DNA from: Pseudomonas sp. S30
Lineage (GTDB): Bacteria > Pseudomonadota > Gammaproteobacteria > Pseudomonadales > Pseudomonadaceae
Direction: 5' to 3'
Length of the DNA: 64,000 bases
Assembly: GCF_016518545.1 (NCBI RefSeq)
Contig: NZ_JACVTO010000006.1
Location: 62,001 to 126,000, forward strand
Notes under the pieces: model-generated
The model's database searches: none
What the model was told of the DNA's origin: nothing
The model's input: only the letters and a program-made list of their open reading frames with translations
In this document: positions 46,002 to 55,367 of the stretch, piece after piece
Layout: every line of letters starts with the position of its first letter
Position numbering within the stretch: position 1 is the first letter of the stretch
Position numbers and translations under genes: made by a program

Positions 46002-46955
46002 TCAGCGGCCAGTGTTGGCCTGCTCGGACGGTGCCTCCAGCCGCCTGAACCAGGTCGAGAGCAGTGCCCCGGAAATGTTGTGCCACACGCTGAACAGCGC
46101 ACTGGGCACGGCCGCCAGGGGCGAGAAGTGCGCCGCAGCCAGCGCGGCGCCGAGCCCTGAGTTCTGCATGCCCACCTCCAGCGCCAGCGACTTGCGCTGG
46201 GCCAGCGGCAGCTTGCACAGCTTGCCGGTGAGGTAACCGAGCAGGAAGCCGAAGCTGTTGTGCAGGATCACCACCGCCATGATCAGCAGGCCCGATTCGG
46301 CGATCTTGGCCTGGCTGGCCGCGACCACCGCGCAGACGATCATCACGATGCTCACCACCGAGACCAGCGGCAGCACCTGCACGGCCAGGTGCACGCGCGC
46401 GCCGAGCAGTTTCTGCGCCAGCACCCCGAGCACGATCGGCAGCATCACCAGTTGCAGGATCGACCAGAACATGTCCATGAACGAGACCGGCAGCCACGCC
46501 GAGGCCAGCAGCCAGATGAGCGCGGGTGTCAGCAGCGGCGCCAGCAGGGTGGTCACCGCGGCGATGGCCACCGCCAGGGCCAGGTCGCCCTTGGACAACC
46601 ACACCATCACGTTCGACGCCGTGCCGCTGGGGCAGCATCCGACCAGGATCACGCCCACGGCGATTTCCGCCGGCAGATGGAACAGCTGGCACAGCAACCA
46701 GGCCATGCCCGGCATGATCACGAAGTGAGCCACCACCCCCAGCGCGACCCGCCAGGGCTGGCGGGCGAGGGCGGCGAAGTCGTCGAGCTTGAGCGTCAGC
46801 CCCATGCCGAACATCACCAGCCCCAGCAGCGGCACGATGGCCACTTTCAGGGCGATGAACCACTGCGGTTGCATGAAAGCCAGCACGGCGAACACCAGTA
46901 CCCAGAGGGCGAAGGTGTTGCCGACGAAGCGGCTGAGAGCGGCCAGGGCGCGCAT
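46002..46955 (-). CDS. Bile acid:sodium symporter (BASS) family transporter
   Basis: A 317-residue membrane protein with nine to ten helices. GVILVGCCPSGTASNVMVWL and EVGMQNSGLGAALA are the two crossover motifs of the BASS fold, with the sodium-site residues. Bacterial members move organic anions such as pantoate, pyruvate or sulfonates; the substrate here is unknown. Start at ATG 46955 with CCGGAGG upstream. It ends about 50 bp from the riboswitch region of gdx on the same strand. Confidence 0.9.
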   Translation of the reverse strand: MRALAALSRFVGNTFALWVLVFAVLAFMQPQWFIALKVAIVPLLGLVMFGMGLTLKLDDFAALARQPWRVALGVVAHFVIMPGMAWLLCQLFHLPAEIAVGVILVGCCPSGTASNVMVWLSKGDLALAVAIAAVTTLLAPLLTPALIWLLASAWLPVSFMDMFWSILQLVMLPIVLGVLAQKLLGARVHLAVQVLPLVSVVSIVMIVCAVVAASQAKIAESGLLIMAVVILHNSFGFLLGYLTGKLCKLPLAQRKSLALEVGMQNSGLGAALAAAHFSPLAAVPSALFSVWHNISGALLSTWFRRLEAPSEQANTGR

Positions 46956-47030
46956 GGTAAGACCTCCGGTCAGGTGCAGGCTGCAAGGTACGAACGGCTG
47001 GCGGCAAGCCCGAGGCCTGCCGCTTGAAGG

Positions 47031-47951
47031 TCACACGCCCTGCGGGATCTCTTCGCCACCCAAGGCTTCGAACAGCAGCGGCAGGAACTCGTTGAGGGTC
47101 ATCATCATCAGCAGGAAGCTGGCGTCGAACTGCTGCTGAGCTTCATCACCGCCGTCCTGTTCGGCCTGTTCCTGCAACAGCTCCTCGAACTTCAGGCGCT
47201 TGATCACCAGCTTGTCGTCGAGCACGAAGGACAGCTTGTCCTGCCAGGCCAGGGCCAGCTGCGTGACCAGCTTGCCAGTGCTCAGGTGCAGCTGGATTTC
47301 CTCGCTGGCCAGGTCCTGCCGCTTGCAGCGCACGATGCCGCCGTCTTCGGCGGTGTCGCGCAGCTCGCACTCGTCCAGCGGGTAGAAGCCTTCGGCAGGC
47401 TGCTGCGACTTGACCCAGTCGGTCATGGTCGCGCTCGGGGCGATCTTCACCGTGGCCGGGCGCACCGGCAGCGAGCCCATCACTTCGCGCAGGGTGGAGA
47501 GCAGGTCCTCGGCGCGCTTGGCGCTGGCCGAGTTGACCAGGATCAGGCCCTGGCGCGGGGCGATGGCCGCGAAGATCATCGAGCGGCGAATGAAGGCGCG
47601 GGGCAGGAAGGCCTGGATGATCTCGTCCTTGATCTGGTCGCGCTCCTTCTTGTAGACCTTGCGCATCTGCTCGGTCTCGATTTCCTCGACCTTCTCCTTG
47701 ACCGCGTCGTTGACCACGCTGCTGGGCAGGATGCGTTCTTCCTTGCGCGCGGCGATCAACAGGAACTCACCGCTGACATGTACCAGCGGGGCGTCCTCGC
47801 CCTTGCCGAACGGCGCGACGAAACCGTAGGTGGTCAGCTCCTGGCTGGCGCAGGGACGCGCGGGCTTGCTGGACAGTGCAGCTTCCAGTGCCTCGGCCTC
47901 GAACGGCACATCCTGGGTGAGGCGGTAGGTCAGCAGGTTCTTGAACCACAT
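47031..47951 (-). CDS. rdgC: Recombination-associated protein RdgC
   Basis: A 306-residue ring-forming DNA-binding protein that inhibits RecA. The N-terminus [11 protein letters not shown] and [18 protein letters not shown] are diagnostic, and the length matches E. coli RdgC (303). The gene is monocistronic as far as visible; the tRNA pair lies upstream on the other strand. Confidence 0.96.
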   Translation of the reverse strand: MWFKNLLTYRLTQDVPFEAEALEAALSSKPARPCASQELTTYGFVAPFGKGEDAPLVHVSGEFLLIAARKEERILPSSVVNDAVKEKVEEIETEQMRKVYKKERDQIKDEIIQAFLPRAFIRRSMIFAAIAPRQGLILVNSASAKRAEDLLSTLREVMGSLPVRPATVKIAPSATMTDWVKSQQPAEGFYPLDECELRDTAEDGGIVRCKRQDLASEEIQLHLSTGKLVTQLALAWQDKLSFVLDDKLVIKRLKFEELLQEQAEQDGGDEAQQQFDASFLLMMMTLNEFLPLLFEALGGEEIPQGV

Positions 47952-48086
47952 GGGACAGATCTCTCGTTAATGCATGAAGGCGGGCATTATTCTCCGAGCG
48001 AGCCTCGCAGGCCAACCCTGTCACAGGGCCAGCAGTGCAGATTCCTAGGTCATTGAAAGCGCTGAAAAATAATTTGAAAAAAGTGC

Positions 48087-48115
48087 TTGCCAGGGTGGAG
48101 GGTCCTCCGTAGAAT
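48087..48115 (+). promoter_or_regulatory. Sigma-70 promoter of the tRNA-Val/tRNA-Asp operon
   Basis: TTGCCA (48087-48092) and TAGAAT (48110-48115) are spaced by exactly 17 bases and followed by a GC-rich discriminator, as for stringently controlled stable RNAs. Confidence 0.75.
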
Positions 48116-48135
48116 GCGCGCCACACCGAGACGAA

Positions 48136-48211
48136 GGGTGATTAGCTCAGCCGGGAGAGCATCTGCCTTACAAGCAGAGGGTCGGCGGTTCGATCCCGTC
48201 ATCACCCACCA
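48136..48211 (+). tRNA. tRNA-Val (anticodon TAC)
   Basis: A 76-base tRNA. The acceptor GGGTGAT pairs with ATCACCC, discriminator A, CCA encoded. The anticodon loop CTTACAA gives anticodon TAC. The T-arm holds GGTTCGATCCC-type loop. Confidence 0.97.
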
Positions 48212-48224
48212 CTCGATGTATAGC

Positions 48225-48301
48225 GCAGCGGTAGTTCAGTCGGTTAGAATACCGGCCTGTCACGCCGGGGGTCGCGGGTTCGAGTCCCGTCCGCTGCGCC
48301 A
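48225..48301 (+). tRNA. tRNA-Asp (anticodon GTC)
   Basis: A 77-base tRNA starting 13 bases after tRNA-Val. GCAGCGG pairs with CCGCTGC, discriminator G, CCA encoded. The anticodon loop CTGTCAC gives GTC. Confidence 0.97.
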
Positions 48302-48345
48302 TATTCAAGCTTCCAGGGCCCACTGAACACCCGGAAGCCACAGAG

Positions 48346-48367
48346 AAAGCGACCTTAAGGTCGCTTT
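48346..48367 (+). terminator. Terminator of the tRNA operon
   Basis: A 9-bp stem AAAGCGACC/GGTCGCTTT with loop TTAA is followed by a further run of T residues, 45 bases after tRNA-Asp. Confidence 0.92.
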
Positions 48368-48544
48368 TTTTGTGCCTGTCATTCGCCGCGCCGCGCGGCT
48401 CCCACCGCCGTTCACAGGGTTCGGTACAGGCGCAGATGCATCTTCGCCTTCAACTCGTGGTCTCATTACGTCAGAATCGTCAGATACGCCGGATGCCGCC
48501 AGCAGGCCGCGCGCCCGGCTCTCATTCGTCAGCAGAGACCGAAC

Positions 48545-50251
48545 ATGCAGGATGCCAGCTCCTCTCCAACGCCCGACACCCCAGCGCCTTTGCTGGGCAT
48601 CGACCTGGGTACCACCAACAGCCTCATCGCCGTCTGGCAGGAGGGCAAGGCTCAGCTCATCGCCAACGCGTTGGGCGAGGTGCTCACGCCCTCGGTGGTC
48701 AGCGTCGATGAAGACGGCAGCATTCTGATCGGCAGTGCTGCTCGCGCGCGCCTGACCACCCATCCTCAGCGCACGGCGGCGGCCTTCAAGCGCTTCATGG
48801 GCAGCGACAAACGCTTCGAACTGGGCGAGCACCGCTTCACGCCCGAAGAACTGTCGGCCCTGGTGCTCGGTGCCCTGAAGCAGGACGCCGAGGCCTACCT
48901 GGGCTGCACGGTGAACGAAGCGGTGATCTCGGTCCCGGCCTATTTCAGCGACGAACAGCGCAAGCGCACGGTGTTCGCCGCTGAGCTCGCGGGCTTGAAG
49001 GTGCAACGGCTGATCAACGAACCGACCGCTGCAGCCATGGCCTACGGCCTGCACGAGCAGAAGTTCGAGCGCACCCTGGTGTTCGACCTGGGCGGCGGCA
49101 CCTTCGATGTCACCGTGCTGGAGTACGCGCTGCCGCTGATCGAGGTGCATGCCTCGACCGGCGATAACTACCTGGGCGGCGAGGATTTCACCGAGGCGCT
49201 GCTCAAGGCCTGCCTGGACGACTGGCAGCTGTCCATCGACAGCCTGGAGCCGCAGGCGCTGTCGAGCCTGCACGACGCCATCGAGCAGCTCAAGCGCGAC
49301 ATCGGCGAAGGCACGCGGACCTTGACCTGGAGCGGCGACGGCACGCCCCGTGAATGGGTGCTCGACCAGGCGCGCCTGCAAGCGATCTGGGCGCCGCTGC
49401 TGGCGCGGGTGCGGACCCCGATCGAGCAGGCCCTGCGCGATGCCCGGCTGAGTCCGCGAGAGCTGGACAGCCTGGTGCTGGTCGGTGGCGCGACGCGCAT
49501 GCCACAGATCCAGCAACTGGTGGCCAAGCTGTTCGGTCGCCTGCCGTACCGCCATCTCGACCCCGATACCATCGTCGCCCTCGGCGCTGCCAGCCAGGCA
49601 GCGTGCAAGGCCCGCGATGCCGCGATCGACGAGCTGATCCTCACCGATGTCTGCCCCTACACGCTGGGGGTGGCCTCATCCCGTGGCGAGGAGGTCTCCG
49701 GGGCGTTCACCCCGATCATCGAACGCAACACGGTGATCCCTACCTCTCGCGTGCAGCGTTTCTACAGCACCCATCCCGACCAGAAAGTGGTGCGCATCGC
49801 GGTGTATCAGGGAGAGCGGCCGTGGGTGCGCGACAACATTCTGGTCGACAGCTTCGAGATTCCGCTGCAGTCCACCGGCGAGGTGCAGTCGCTGGACGTG
49901 CGCTTCAGCTATGACATCAATGGCCTGCTCGAAGTCGACGTGACCTTCCTGGAAACCGGCCACAAGCACAGTCACAGCATCGATCGCAGCCCCACGGGGC
50001 TCGACGGCGAAGCGCGCCAGGCCAGTCACGAGCGCCTGGCGCGGCTGAAGATCCACCCGCGCGATGCATTGCCCAATCGCACCCTGCTAGCCCGTCTGGA
50101 GCGGGCCTGGATGCAGAGCCTGGGCGATGAGCGCGACCTGATCGGCAGTTGGCTGGATGCGTTCAACGCGGTGCTCGCCGGCCAGCAGGCCAGTGAAATC
50201 AGCCGCCAGCGCCAGCAGTTGAGCCAGGCGCTGGACGAGCTGCGCTACTGA
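48545..50251 (+). CDS. hscC: Hsp70-family chaperone HscC
   Basis: A 568-residue Hsp70. The ATPase domain has GIDLGTTNSLIAVW (about residues 18-31), INEPTAAAMAYG and DLGGGTFDVTVLE; the substrate-binding half is short and the protein lacks the long C-terminal lid tail of DnaK (638 residues in E. coli). This matches HscC (556 in E. coli), whose J partners are DjlB/DjlC. The gene for a large J protein ends 7 bp inside its end on the opposite strand. Confidence 0.92.
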   Translation: MQDASSSPTPDTPAPLLGIDLGTTNSLIAVWQEGKAQLIANALGEVLTPSVVSVDEDGSILIGSAARARLTTHPQRTAAAFKRFMGSDKRFELGEHRFTPEELSALVLGALKQDAEAYLGCTVNEAVISVPAYFSDEQRKRTVFAAELAGLKVQRLINEPTAAAMAYGLHEQKFERTLVFDLGGGTFDVTVLEYALPLIEVHASTGDNYLGGEDFTEALLKACLDDWQLSIDSLEPQALSSLHDAIEQLKRDIGEGTRTLTWSGDGTPREWVLDQARLQAIWAPLLARVRTPIEQALRDARLSPRELDSLVLVGGATRMPQIQQLVAKLFGRLPYRHLDPDTIVALGAASQAACKARDAAIDELILTDVCPYTLGVASSRGEEVSGAFTPIIERNTVIPTSRVQRFYSTHPDQKVVRIAVYQGERPWVRDNILVDSFEIPLQSTGEVQSLDVRFSYDINGLLEVDVTFLETGHKHSHSIDRSPTGLDGEARQASHERLARLKIHPRDALPNRTLLARLERAWMQSLGDERDLIGSWLDAFNAVLAGQQASEISRQRQQLSQALDELRY

Positions 50252-52902
50252 GCGTTGAGTCGGCGCAAGGCCACTTGCAGGCCCTGGGCCAGTTGCTCGG
50301 GGTCGTCGGGTGGCGGGCCATAACGGTTGGCCAGCTTGTCACCAGGGATGACCATCAGGGCCGCAAGCGAGAACAGCGCGAACAGGCTGATGGCCAGGGC
50401 GCCGAACAAGGCCAGCAGCCCCAAGCCGACATCGCGCAGGCGGCGCAGTGCCGAGCTCAACAGCGGCAGCACCATGAGCCCCTGCAGCGCCGGCACTTTG
50501 GTAACGCTGGCCAGCATGGCCGTGCCCATCAGCAGGACGAAGACATGGGCGACGAAATCGCCGCGGCTGATGCGACTGTCCAGTCGCCAGAACGCCCAGG
50601 ACGGGGCCGCCGGTTTGCGCGCAGCGCGCTGCAGGTGGTACTCCGAGCGTGCCAGCAGCGCCATGGCGGCGCAGCGCAGGCCGGTATCCTGGTCGGCGTC
50701 GTCCTTGGCCTTCTGCAGCGCCTGCAGGTCGACGGTTCGCGGCGGCTTGTCCGATTTGACCAGCGTATTGAACGCATCCACGCATTTCTTCAGCAGTGCC
50801 CGGTCGAGCTGGTCCTCGCGATCGATCGCGCGGTAAGCAAGACTCGGCACGCGGCCGGCGAGCAAGCCGCTGCATAGCCTGGCCAACCAGGGCCTGCCGA
50901 CCTGCAATGCGTCCATGCGTGCGCGCAGCCGCACCCGTTGCGTGCCGTCCAGTGCGGGGTCGTGGTAGAGCGTCGCGCACAACAGCACCTCACCCACCGG
51001 ATGCTCTTCGAGCACATCGGTGCTGGCCTCGTAGCACTCGAACAGATGCACGGGGTCGGGTAACCGGGTGCTGGCGAAGACATAGGCCAGGTAGTGCAAG
51101 GGACCTGTCATCGTCGCCTGGACCGGATCCCGAGTGTCCAGATGACGCAGCAGGGCATTGTTTTCCTGGAACAGCGCAGGGGTGTTCAACAGCAACTGGT
51201 GAGTGCGGTGGAACGGGTGCTGGGTGGGGTAATGCAGTTGTGCTGGCAGTTGTGGCGTGATCAAGTCCAGCCAGCGCTGGGGCTGGGCAATGGTCGCCAG
51301 CATGAACAGGTGCTGACGGTGCCAGTCCCACAGGGCGTCGCCGTCGGGCAAGGCTGGCAGCTCGATACCCACCTGCGCCAGCTCGTTCATCAACCGCAGG
51401 CCAAAGGGCACGGTGAACATGCGGCGCATGTCGAACTGCTCGTTGAGTCGCTCCAGGGCGGCTGGCGAATACACGCGCATGCGCCGCAGCCATTCGCGGC
51501 AGACCGGGTGCAGCGTGCCCTCCTTGAGCGGCTCGGGCAACGGGGTGGCATGGGCACAGTGCTCCACCAGCGCCCGCACCACGGGGGAGTGCTGCAGCCA
51601 GTGCAATTGCTGCTGGGCCTGGCGTTGGAAACCTTCGAGGATCAGGCTGTCCAGGGGGTCGTGGCTGGGGGGGGAGGCCAGGATGCTGCGCAACAGGCCC
51701 GCTTCGCCGCGCTGCAAAGCCCAGGCTTGCCAGTAGCGGTGGCGCAGTTGCATGTCGGGCTGTTCGCCGAGCAACGCGGCCAGCAGCGGCAGCTCGTCGT
51801 CGCCGTCCAGTCGCCAGTCGACGAAGGTGGCCGCGAGGCCTTCCAAGCCCAGGCGAGAGGCTTCGTACCAGCGAGTCAGGGTCTGCGGGGATTGCGCCGG
51901 GCAGCCACACGCCTGGGCCGGATCGTCGAGGGCGTCTGGCCAGGCCTGCGGCACCGTCTGCTGATCCAGCGCCTGGATCAGCAGCGGCAGGCGATGAGGT
52001 TGGTACTGGGCGCACAGGTCGATCAGCCAGCGCTCGGCCTGGGGATGGCGATGCTCGCGCCACAGGCGCAGCCAGCAGTTGAGGGCCTGTTCTTCAGCGC
52101 CCAGAGCGCTGGACTGGCACGCGAGCAGGTACAGCGTGTCGACATCGTTCGGCGCCTGCTCATGCTGCTGTTGCAGGCGTGCATGCACGGTGCGGCTGCC
52201 CAGACCGGCCTGGCTGAACTGTACGACCAGGCGCTGCACCAGCTCTTCGTCGTCCGGAAAGCCTACGCAGGTGTGGGCCGTGGCGAACGGCACGTACTCG
52301 AACAGCGGTCGATCCCGATGGTAGTAGCTCAGGCTGCGGAAGTACCAGAGGGACTCCAGCTGCGCTGCGGCCGACCAGTCGCGCATCAGGCGGGTGTCGA
52401 AGGGGTCGGGCTGCTCGATGCGTTGCAGGAACCCGGCGATGTCCTGGGCCTCTTCCGGCGGCAGGCGCAACAGTTGCTCGGCCCAACCCAGGCGCACGGC
52501 CAGCAGGCGCACGCACTGGTGCGCGATAGGCCCGCACAGGCGCAACTGCTGCAACAGTTGCCAGCTCAGATCATCGAGTTGTTCGAGCGGCAGCTCGTCG
52601 AGCTGGCCGATGTAGTCCAGCCAGGCCTGGGGTTCGTAGCGGCGGGTGGAGTCCTCGAGCAGCGCCTGGAAAGCCTCCAGGCCTGGGTGGGCGACGGATG
52701 CCTGCTCCTCGGGCACCGAAGCCGGGGCCAGTTCGGCGTGCTCCCGGGCCAGGCGCTGAGCTTCCTCGTAGGCGGCACGCAGCGCCTGGAAACCTTCCGG
52801 ATCGGTCTCCGGGTGGTGCGTCGGCAGGCGGCTGCGGTAGGCCAGGCGAATGGTGTCCAGGTCCTGGGTGGGCTCGATGCCCAGGCGTATCCAGCAACTC
52901 AT
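50245..52902 (-). CDS. Large J-domain protein, DjlC-like, likely HscC partner
   Basis: An 885-residue protein with an N-terminal J domain (residues about 3-50: AYRSRLPTHHPETDPEGFQ). The usual HPD tripeptide reads His30-Pro31-Glu32. A long central helical, repeat-like region follows, then a C-terminal membrane part (about 760-850) starting with SRISRGDF, similar to DUF805. The convergent hscC and the DUF1266 gene upstream reproduce the set found around E. coli hscC. ATG 52902 overlaps the upstream gene's stop by 4 bp, so the two genes are coupled. Confidence 0.82.
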   Translation of the reverse strand: MSCWIRLGIEPTQDLDTIRLAYRSRLPTHHPETDPEGFQALRAAYEEAQRLAREHAELAPASVPEEQASVAHPGLEAFQALLEDSTRRYEPQAWLDYIGQLDELPLEQLDDLSWQLLQQLRLCGPIAHQCVRLLAVRLGWAEQLLRLPPEEAQDIAGFLQRIEQPDPFDTRLMRDWSAAAQLESLWYFRSLSYYHRDRPLFEYVPFATAHTCVGFPDDEELVQRLVVQFSQAGLGSRTVHARLQQQHEQAPNDVDTLYLLACQSSALGAEEQALNCWLRLWREHRHPQAERWLIDLCAQYQPHRLPLLIQALDQQTVPQAWPDALDDPAQACGCPAQSPQTLTRWYEASRLGLEGLAATFVDWRLDGDDELPLLAALLGEQPDMQLRHRYWQAWALQRGEAGLLRSILASPPSHDPLDSLILEGFQRQAQQQLHWLQHSPVVRALVEHCAHATPLPEPLKEGTLHPVCREWLRRMRVYSPAALERLNEQFDMRRMFTVPFGLRLMNELAQVGIELPALPDGDALWDWHRQHLFMLATIAQPQRWLDLITPQLPAQLHYPTQHPFHRTHQLLLNTPALFQENNALLRHLDTRDPVQATMTGPLHYLAYVFASTRLPDPVHLFECYEASTDVLEEHPVGEVLLCATLYHDPALDGTQRVRLRARMDALQVGRPWLARLCSGLLAGRVPSLAYRAIDREDQLDRALLKKCVDAFNTLVKSDKPPRTVDLQALQKAKDDADQDTGLRCAAMALLARSEYHLQRAARKPAAPSWAFWRLDSRISRGDFVAHVFVLLMGTAMLASVTKVPALQGLMVLPLLSSALRRLRDVGLGLLALFGALAISLFALFSLAALMVIPGDKLANRYGPPPDDPEQLAQGLQVALRRLNAQ

Positions 52903-53591
52903 GACCAGCAGTCCTCTTCCAGCGTCGAGGGGCGTTCCGGCTCGGGCAGCGGCAGCTCCCAGGGCAGCTCGGCGAGCAGTGCGTTGGCACCGGCGCGCAG
53001 GTTCAAGGCGATGCAACGGTTCCAGTGTTCGCTGCCCTGGCGCGCAAGGTCGGCGGCGAACGTGGCATCGCTGCTGTCGGAGGCGTTCCACAGCGCCTTG
53101 CCGATCAGGTAACCGGCGATGTAGGTGTCCCATCGGTTGTAGTAGTGACGCGCGCGCAAGGCCAGGCGATGGTGCAGGTAAAGGCTTTCCTCGCGGCTGA
53201 TATGGCCTTTCTTCACCCCGGCGCGCAGCAGAAAACTCATGCGGCCGATATCCCAGGCGCGAGTACCGCCCGCGCCGCAGTCGGCGAAGGCGCGCGCGGC
53301 GTATTCGTACTTGACCCGATCACGGGCAGGCAGCGTTTCGAGCAGCGCCTGCCACTGGCTGGGCAGGCAGCGCTGGAACTGCCAGAAGGCATCGCTCAGC
53401 TCGCAGGCGTGGCCGTTGTCGGCCATGCCCAGCACGTCCAGCAATTGCGCCCGGGTGTGGATACCCCAGCCGCTTTCCAGGTCGGTCTGGTCATCGCCCT
53501 CGAAGTAGTCGGGGGCGGTGAAGCTGGCACCGTTGAGCGCTGCCATCGGCGCCGAAAGGGCATGCAGCCAGTGCTGTGCGGATTCGTCCAT
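52899..53591 (-). CDS. DUF1266-domain protein (YbeU/YbeR-like)
   Basis: A 230-residue soluble protein. The second half (GAGGTRAWDIGRMSFLLRAG; YLHHRLALRARHYYNRWDTY) is characteristic of DUF1266, including the W-D-x-G-R motif seen in YbeU and YbeR. Function is unknown. Start ATG 53591 removes an upstream extension with no similarity. It is the first gene of the pair with the J protein. Confidence 0.82.
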   Translation of the reverse strand: MDESAQHWLHALSAPMAALNGASFTAPDYFEGDDQTDLESGWGIHTRAQLLDVLGMADNGHACELSDAFWQFQRCLPSQWQALLETLPARDRVKYEYAARAFADCGAGGTRAWDIGRMSFLLRAGVKKGHISREESLYLHHRLALRARHYYNRWDTYIAGYLIGKALWNASDSSDATFAADLARQGSEHWNRCIALNLRAGANALLAELPWELPLPEPERPSTLEEDCWS

Positions 53592-53664
53592 GAGCGGGTC
53601 CGAAGGGAAAAATGTAACGGCAATTGTAGGGAGAACCCGCAGGTCGCGGCAATCGCCAAGTCCT

Positions 53665-54441
53665 TCAGCGCGGGGTTTCTTCACCGCGCAGGGTCAGCAC
53701 TTCGTAGCCGCTCTGCGTCACCGCCACGGTATGCTCCCACTGCGCCGACAGCGCGCCATCGCGGGTGATCACCGTCCAGCCGTCCTTGAGCGTGCGCGTG
53801 CCGCGCGCGCCCTGGTTGATCATCGGCTCGATGGTGAAGACCATGCCCGGTTGCAGCCGCATGCCCATTCCCCGCTGGCCGTAGTGCAGCACTTGCGGCG
53901 CCTCGTGCATTTGCTGGCCGATGCCGTGACCGCAGTATTCGCGCACCACGCTGTAGCCCGCAGCCTCGGCGAACTGCTGGATGGCGTGACCGACATCGCC
54001 CAGGGTAGCGCCAGGCCGCACCTGCTCGATGCCTTTCCACATGGCCTCGTACGTGGTGTCGACCAGGCGCCGTGCCTCTTCGCTCACGCTTGCGATGCAG
54101 TACATCTTCGAGGAATCCGCAATGTAGCCGCCCTGTTCCAGAGTGATGTCGACGTTGATGATCGAGCCTTCCTGCAGCACCTCGTCCTTAGCGGGCATGC
54201 CATGGCAGACGACGTGGTCCACCGAGGTGTTGAGCGCGTAGGGAAAGCCGTACTGGCCTTTGCTGGCCGGCCGCGCCTTGAGCGTCTCGACGATGAACGC
54301 CTCGGCATGGTCGTTGATCTGCAGAGTGGTCACGCCTGCGCGGATGAACCCGTCGAGCTCGGCGAACACCTGGGCCAGCAACTGCCCGGCGCGGCGCATC
54401 AGCGCCAGTTGCTCGGGATTCTTGAGGATGGGTTTGCTCAT
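53665..54441 (-). CDS. map: Type I methionine aminopeptidase
   Basis: A 258-residue metalloenzyme removing N-terminal methionine. All five metal ligands are visible: Asp98, Asp109, His172, Glu205 and Glu236, with His80 in VVCHGMP as the usual active-site histidine. The sequence is somewhat diverged from the essential copy usually found beside rpsB, so this is likely a second MAP. The ATG overlaps the stop of the upstream ParD-like gene by 4 bp. Confidence 0.93.
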   Translation of the reverse strand: MSKPILKNPEQLALMRRAGQLLAQVFAELDGFIRAGVTTLQINDHAEAFIVETLKARPASKGQYGFPYALNTSVDHVVCHGMPAKDEVLQEGSIINVDITLEQGGYIADSSKMYCIASVSEEARRLVDTTYEAMWKGIEQVRPGATLGDVGHAIQQFAEAAGYSVVREYCGHGIGQQMHEAPQVLHYGQRGMGMRLQPGMVFTIEPMINQGARGTRTLKDGWTVITRDGALSAQWEHTVAVTQSGYEVLTLRGEETPR

Positions 54442-54641
54442 TGCAGCAATTCCTTGAGGGTGACCTGCTCCTGAGACAGCAGCGGGCGCATCAGTTCCGG
54501 GTGCATCGCTTCGGGGTGCAGCTCGGCCAGCCTGCCGACGCGGATCCAGCGCTGGGCCTGGGCATCGATCGACCGCGACATCGCGGCGCTGGCGATGCGC
54601 AGGTAAGGGAGGAGGGCGTCGCAGGTTTTGACGAGGCCCAT
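54438..54641 (-). CDS. ParD-like protein coupled to map
   Basis: A 67-residue protein (MGLVKTCDALLPYLRIASAA; SRSIDAQAQRWIRVGRLAE) resembling the ParD-like antitoxin family: a short ribbon-helix-helix-like region followed by a helical tail. There is no parE-type toxin; instead the downstream overlapping gene is map. ATG 54641 was chosen; a longer frame begins at 54674. Whether it represses its own operon or binds the peptidase is unknown. Confidence 0.72.
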   Translation of the reverse strand: MGLVKTCDALLPYLRIASAAMSRSIDAQAQRWIRVGRLAELHPEAMHPELMRPLLSQEQVTLKELLQ

Positions 54642-54792
54642 GGAGCTCGATATGAAACATGTACGCGGCATCATATTTTACACGGCAGCGCTGTGTCACT
54701 TTGCTCGCTATGCAGGCACTTCAAGTGGCGGTCTCCTGCGGATTGAAGGAGAAAGTGACCTCTGCGCTCCTGCCTGATGCGGATTCTCCCGA

Positions 54793-55266
54793 TCATCGGT
54801 CTTGATAGGCGTAAGTATAGGATCCTGCCAGCAACTCAACGTAACTGTCGTATCCTGCGATCAGGTAATGTTTCAGCTTGAGAAAGCGAGCGGGGTCGTA
54901 AATGGGAGTCTTTTCAATCAGCCAAGCGGAATCCAGCACCTGATAGATTTTTGGGTCGGGGTGATGGCCCGTGTTCTTCCAGTGTAGTAGGTCGCCCTGA
55001 TCGGCTCCATGAATCTCATGGTTTCTATGATGGGACTCGTAAAAATTCAATGTGATACAGCGTAATTCGGCAACATTTCTGAAGTTTAGGTGGGTTTTTA
55101 CGTAGGTACCGTTATCGTGGTTTTCCAGTCGTTGTGTGTCTACTGCGAGCAGTACGTTTCCACTCTCGTCGTAATGAGCGGACAATGAGGTCGTGCTGAT
55201 GACGAACTCGGTCTTTTCAGGAGATAGCTTTATCAAGATTGGGTTGCTCCTCTGGGTCAAGAACAT
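54793..55266 (-). CDS. Unknown protein in low-GC islet, possibly frameshifted at its 5' end
   Basis: A 157-residue soluble protein with many aromatic and charged residues (YESHHRNHEIHGADQGDLLH; LLAGSYTYAYQDR). The GC content is about 45 percent, far below neighbours. The ATG at 55266 lacks a clear ribosome site. In another frame, 55217-55306 encodes a plausible start MANNKEGSSPEYLHVLDPEE that ends early, so the intact gene may have begun there and suffered a one-base change. No family recognised; orphan immunity-type proteins have similar size and composition. Confidence 0.55.
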   Translation of the reverse strand: MFLTQRSNPILIKLSPEKTEFVISTTSLSAHYDESGNVLLAVDTQRLENHDNGTYVKTHLNFRNVAELRCITLNFYESHHRNHEIHGADQGDLLHWKNTGHHPDPKIYQVLDSAWLIEKTPIYDPARFLKLKHYLIAGYDSYVELLAGSYTYAYQDR

Positions 55267-55367
55267 GGAGATATTCTGGTGATGAGCCCTCCTTGTTGTT
55301 CGCCATCCTTATTGTCCAGACGGCTGTGGGTCGCGAGTGGCATTGGTGACTTCGACGCGCCCATCGC

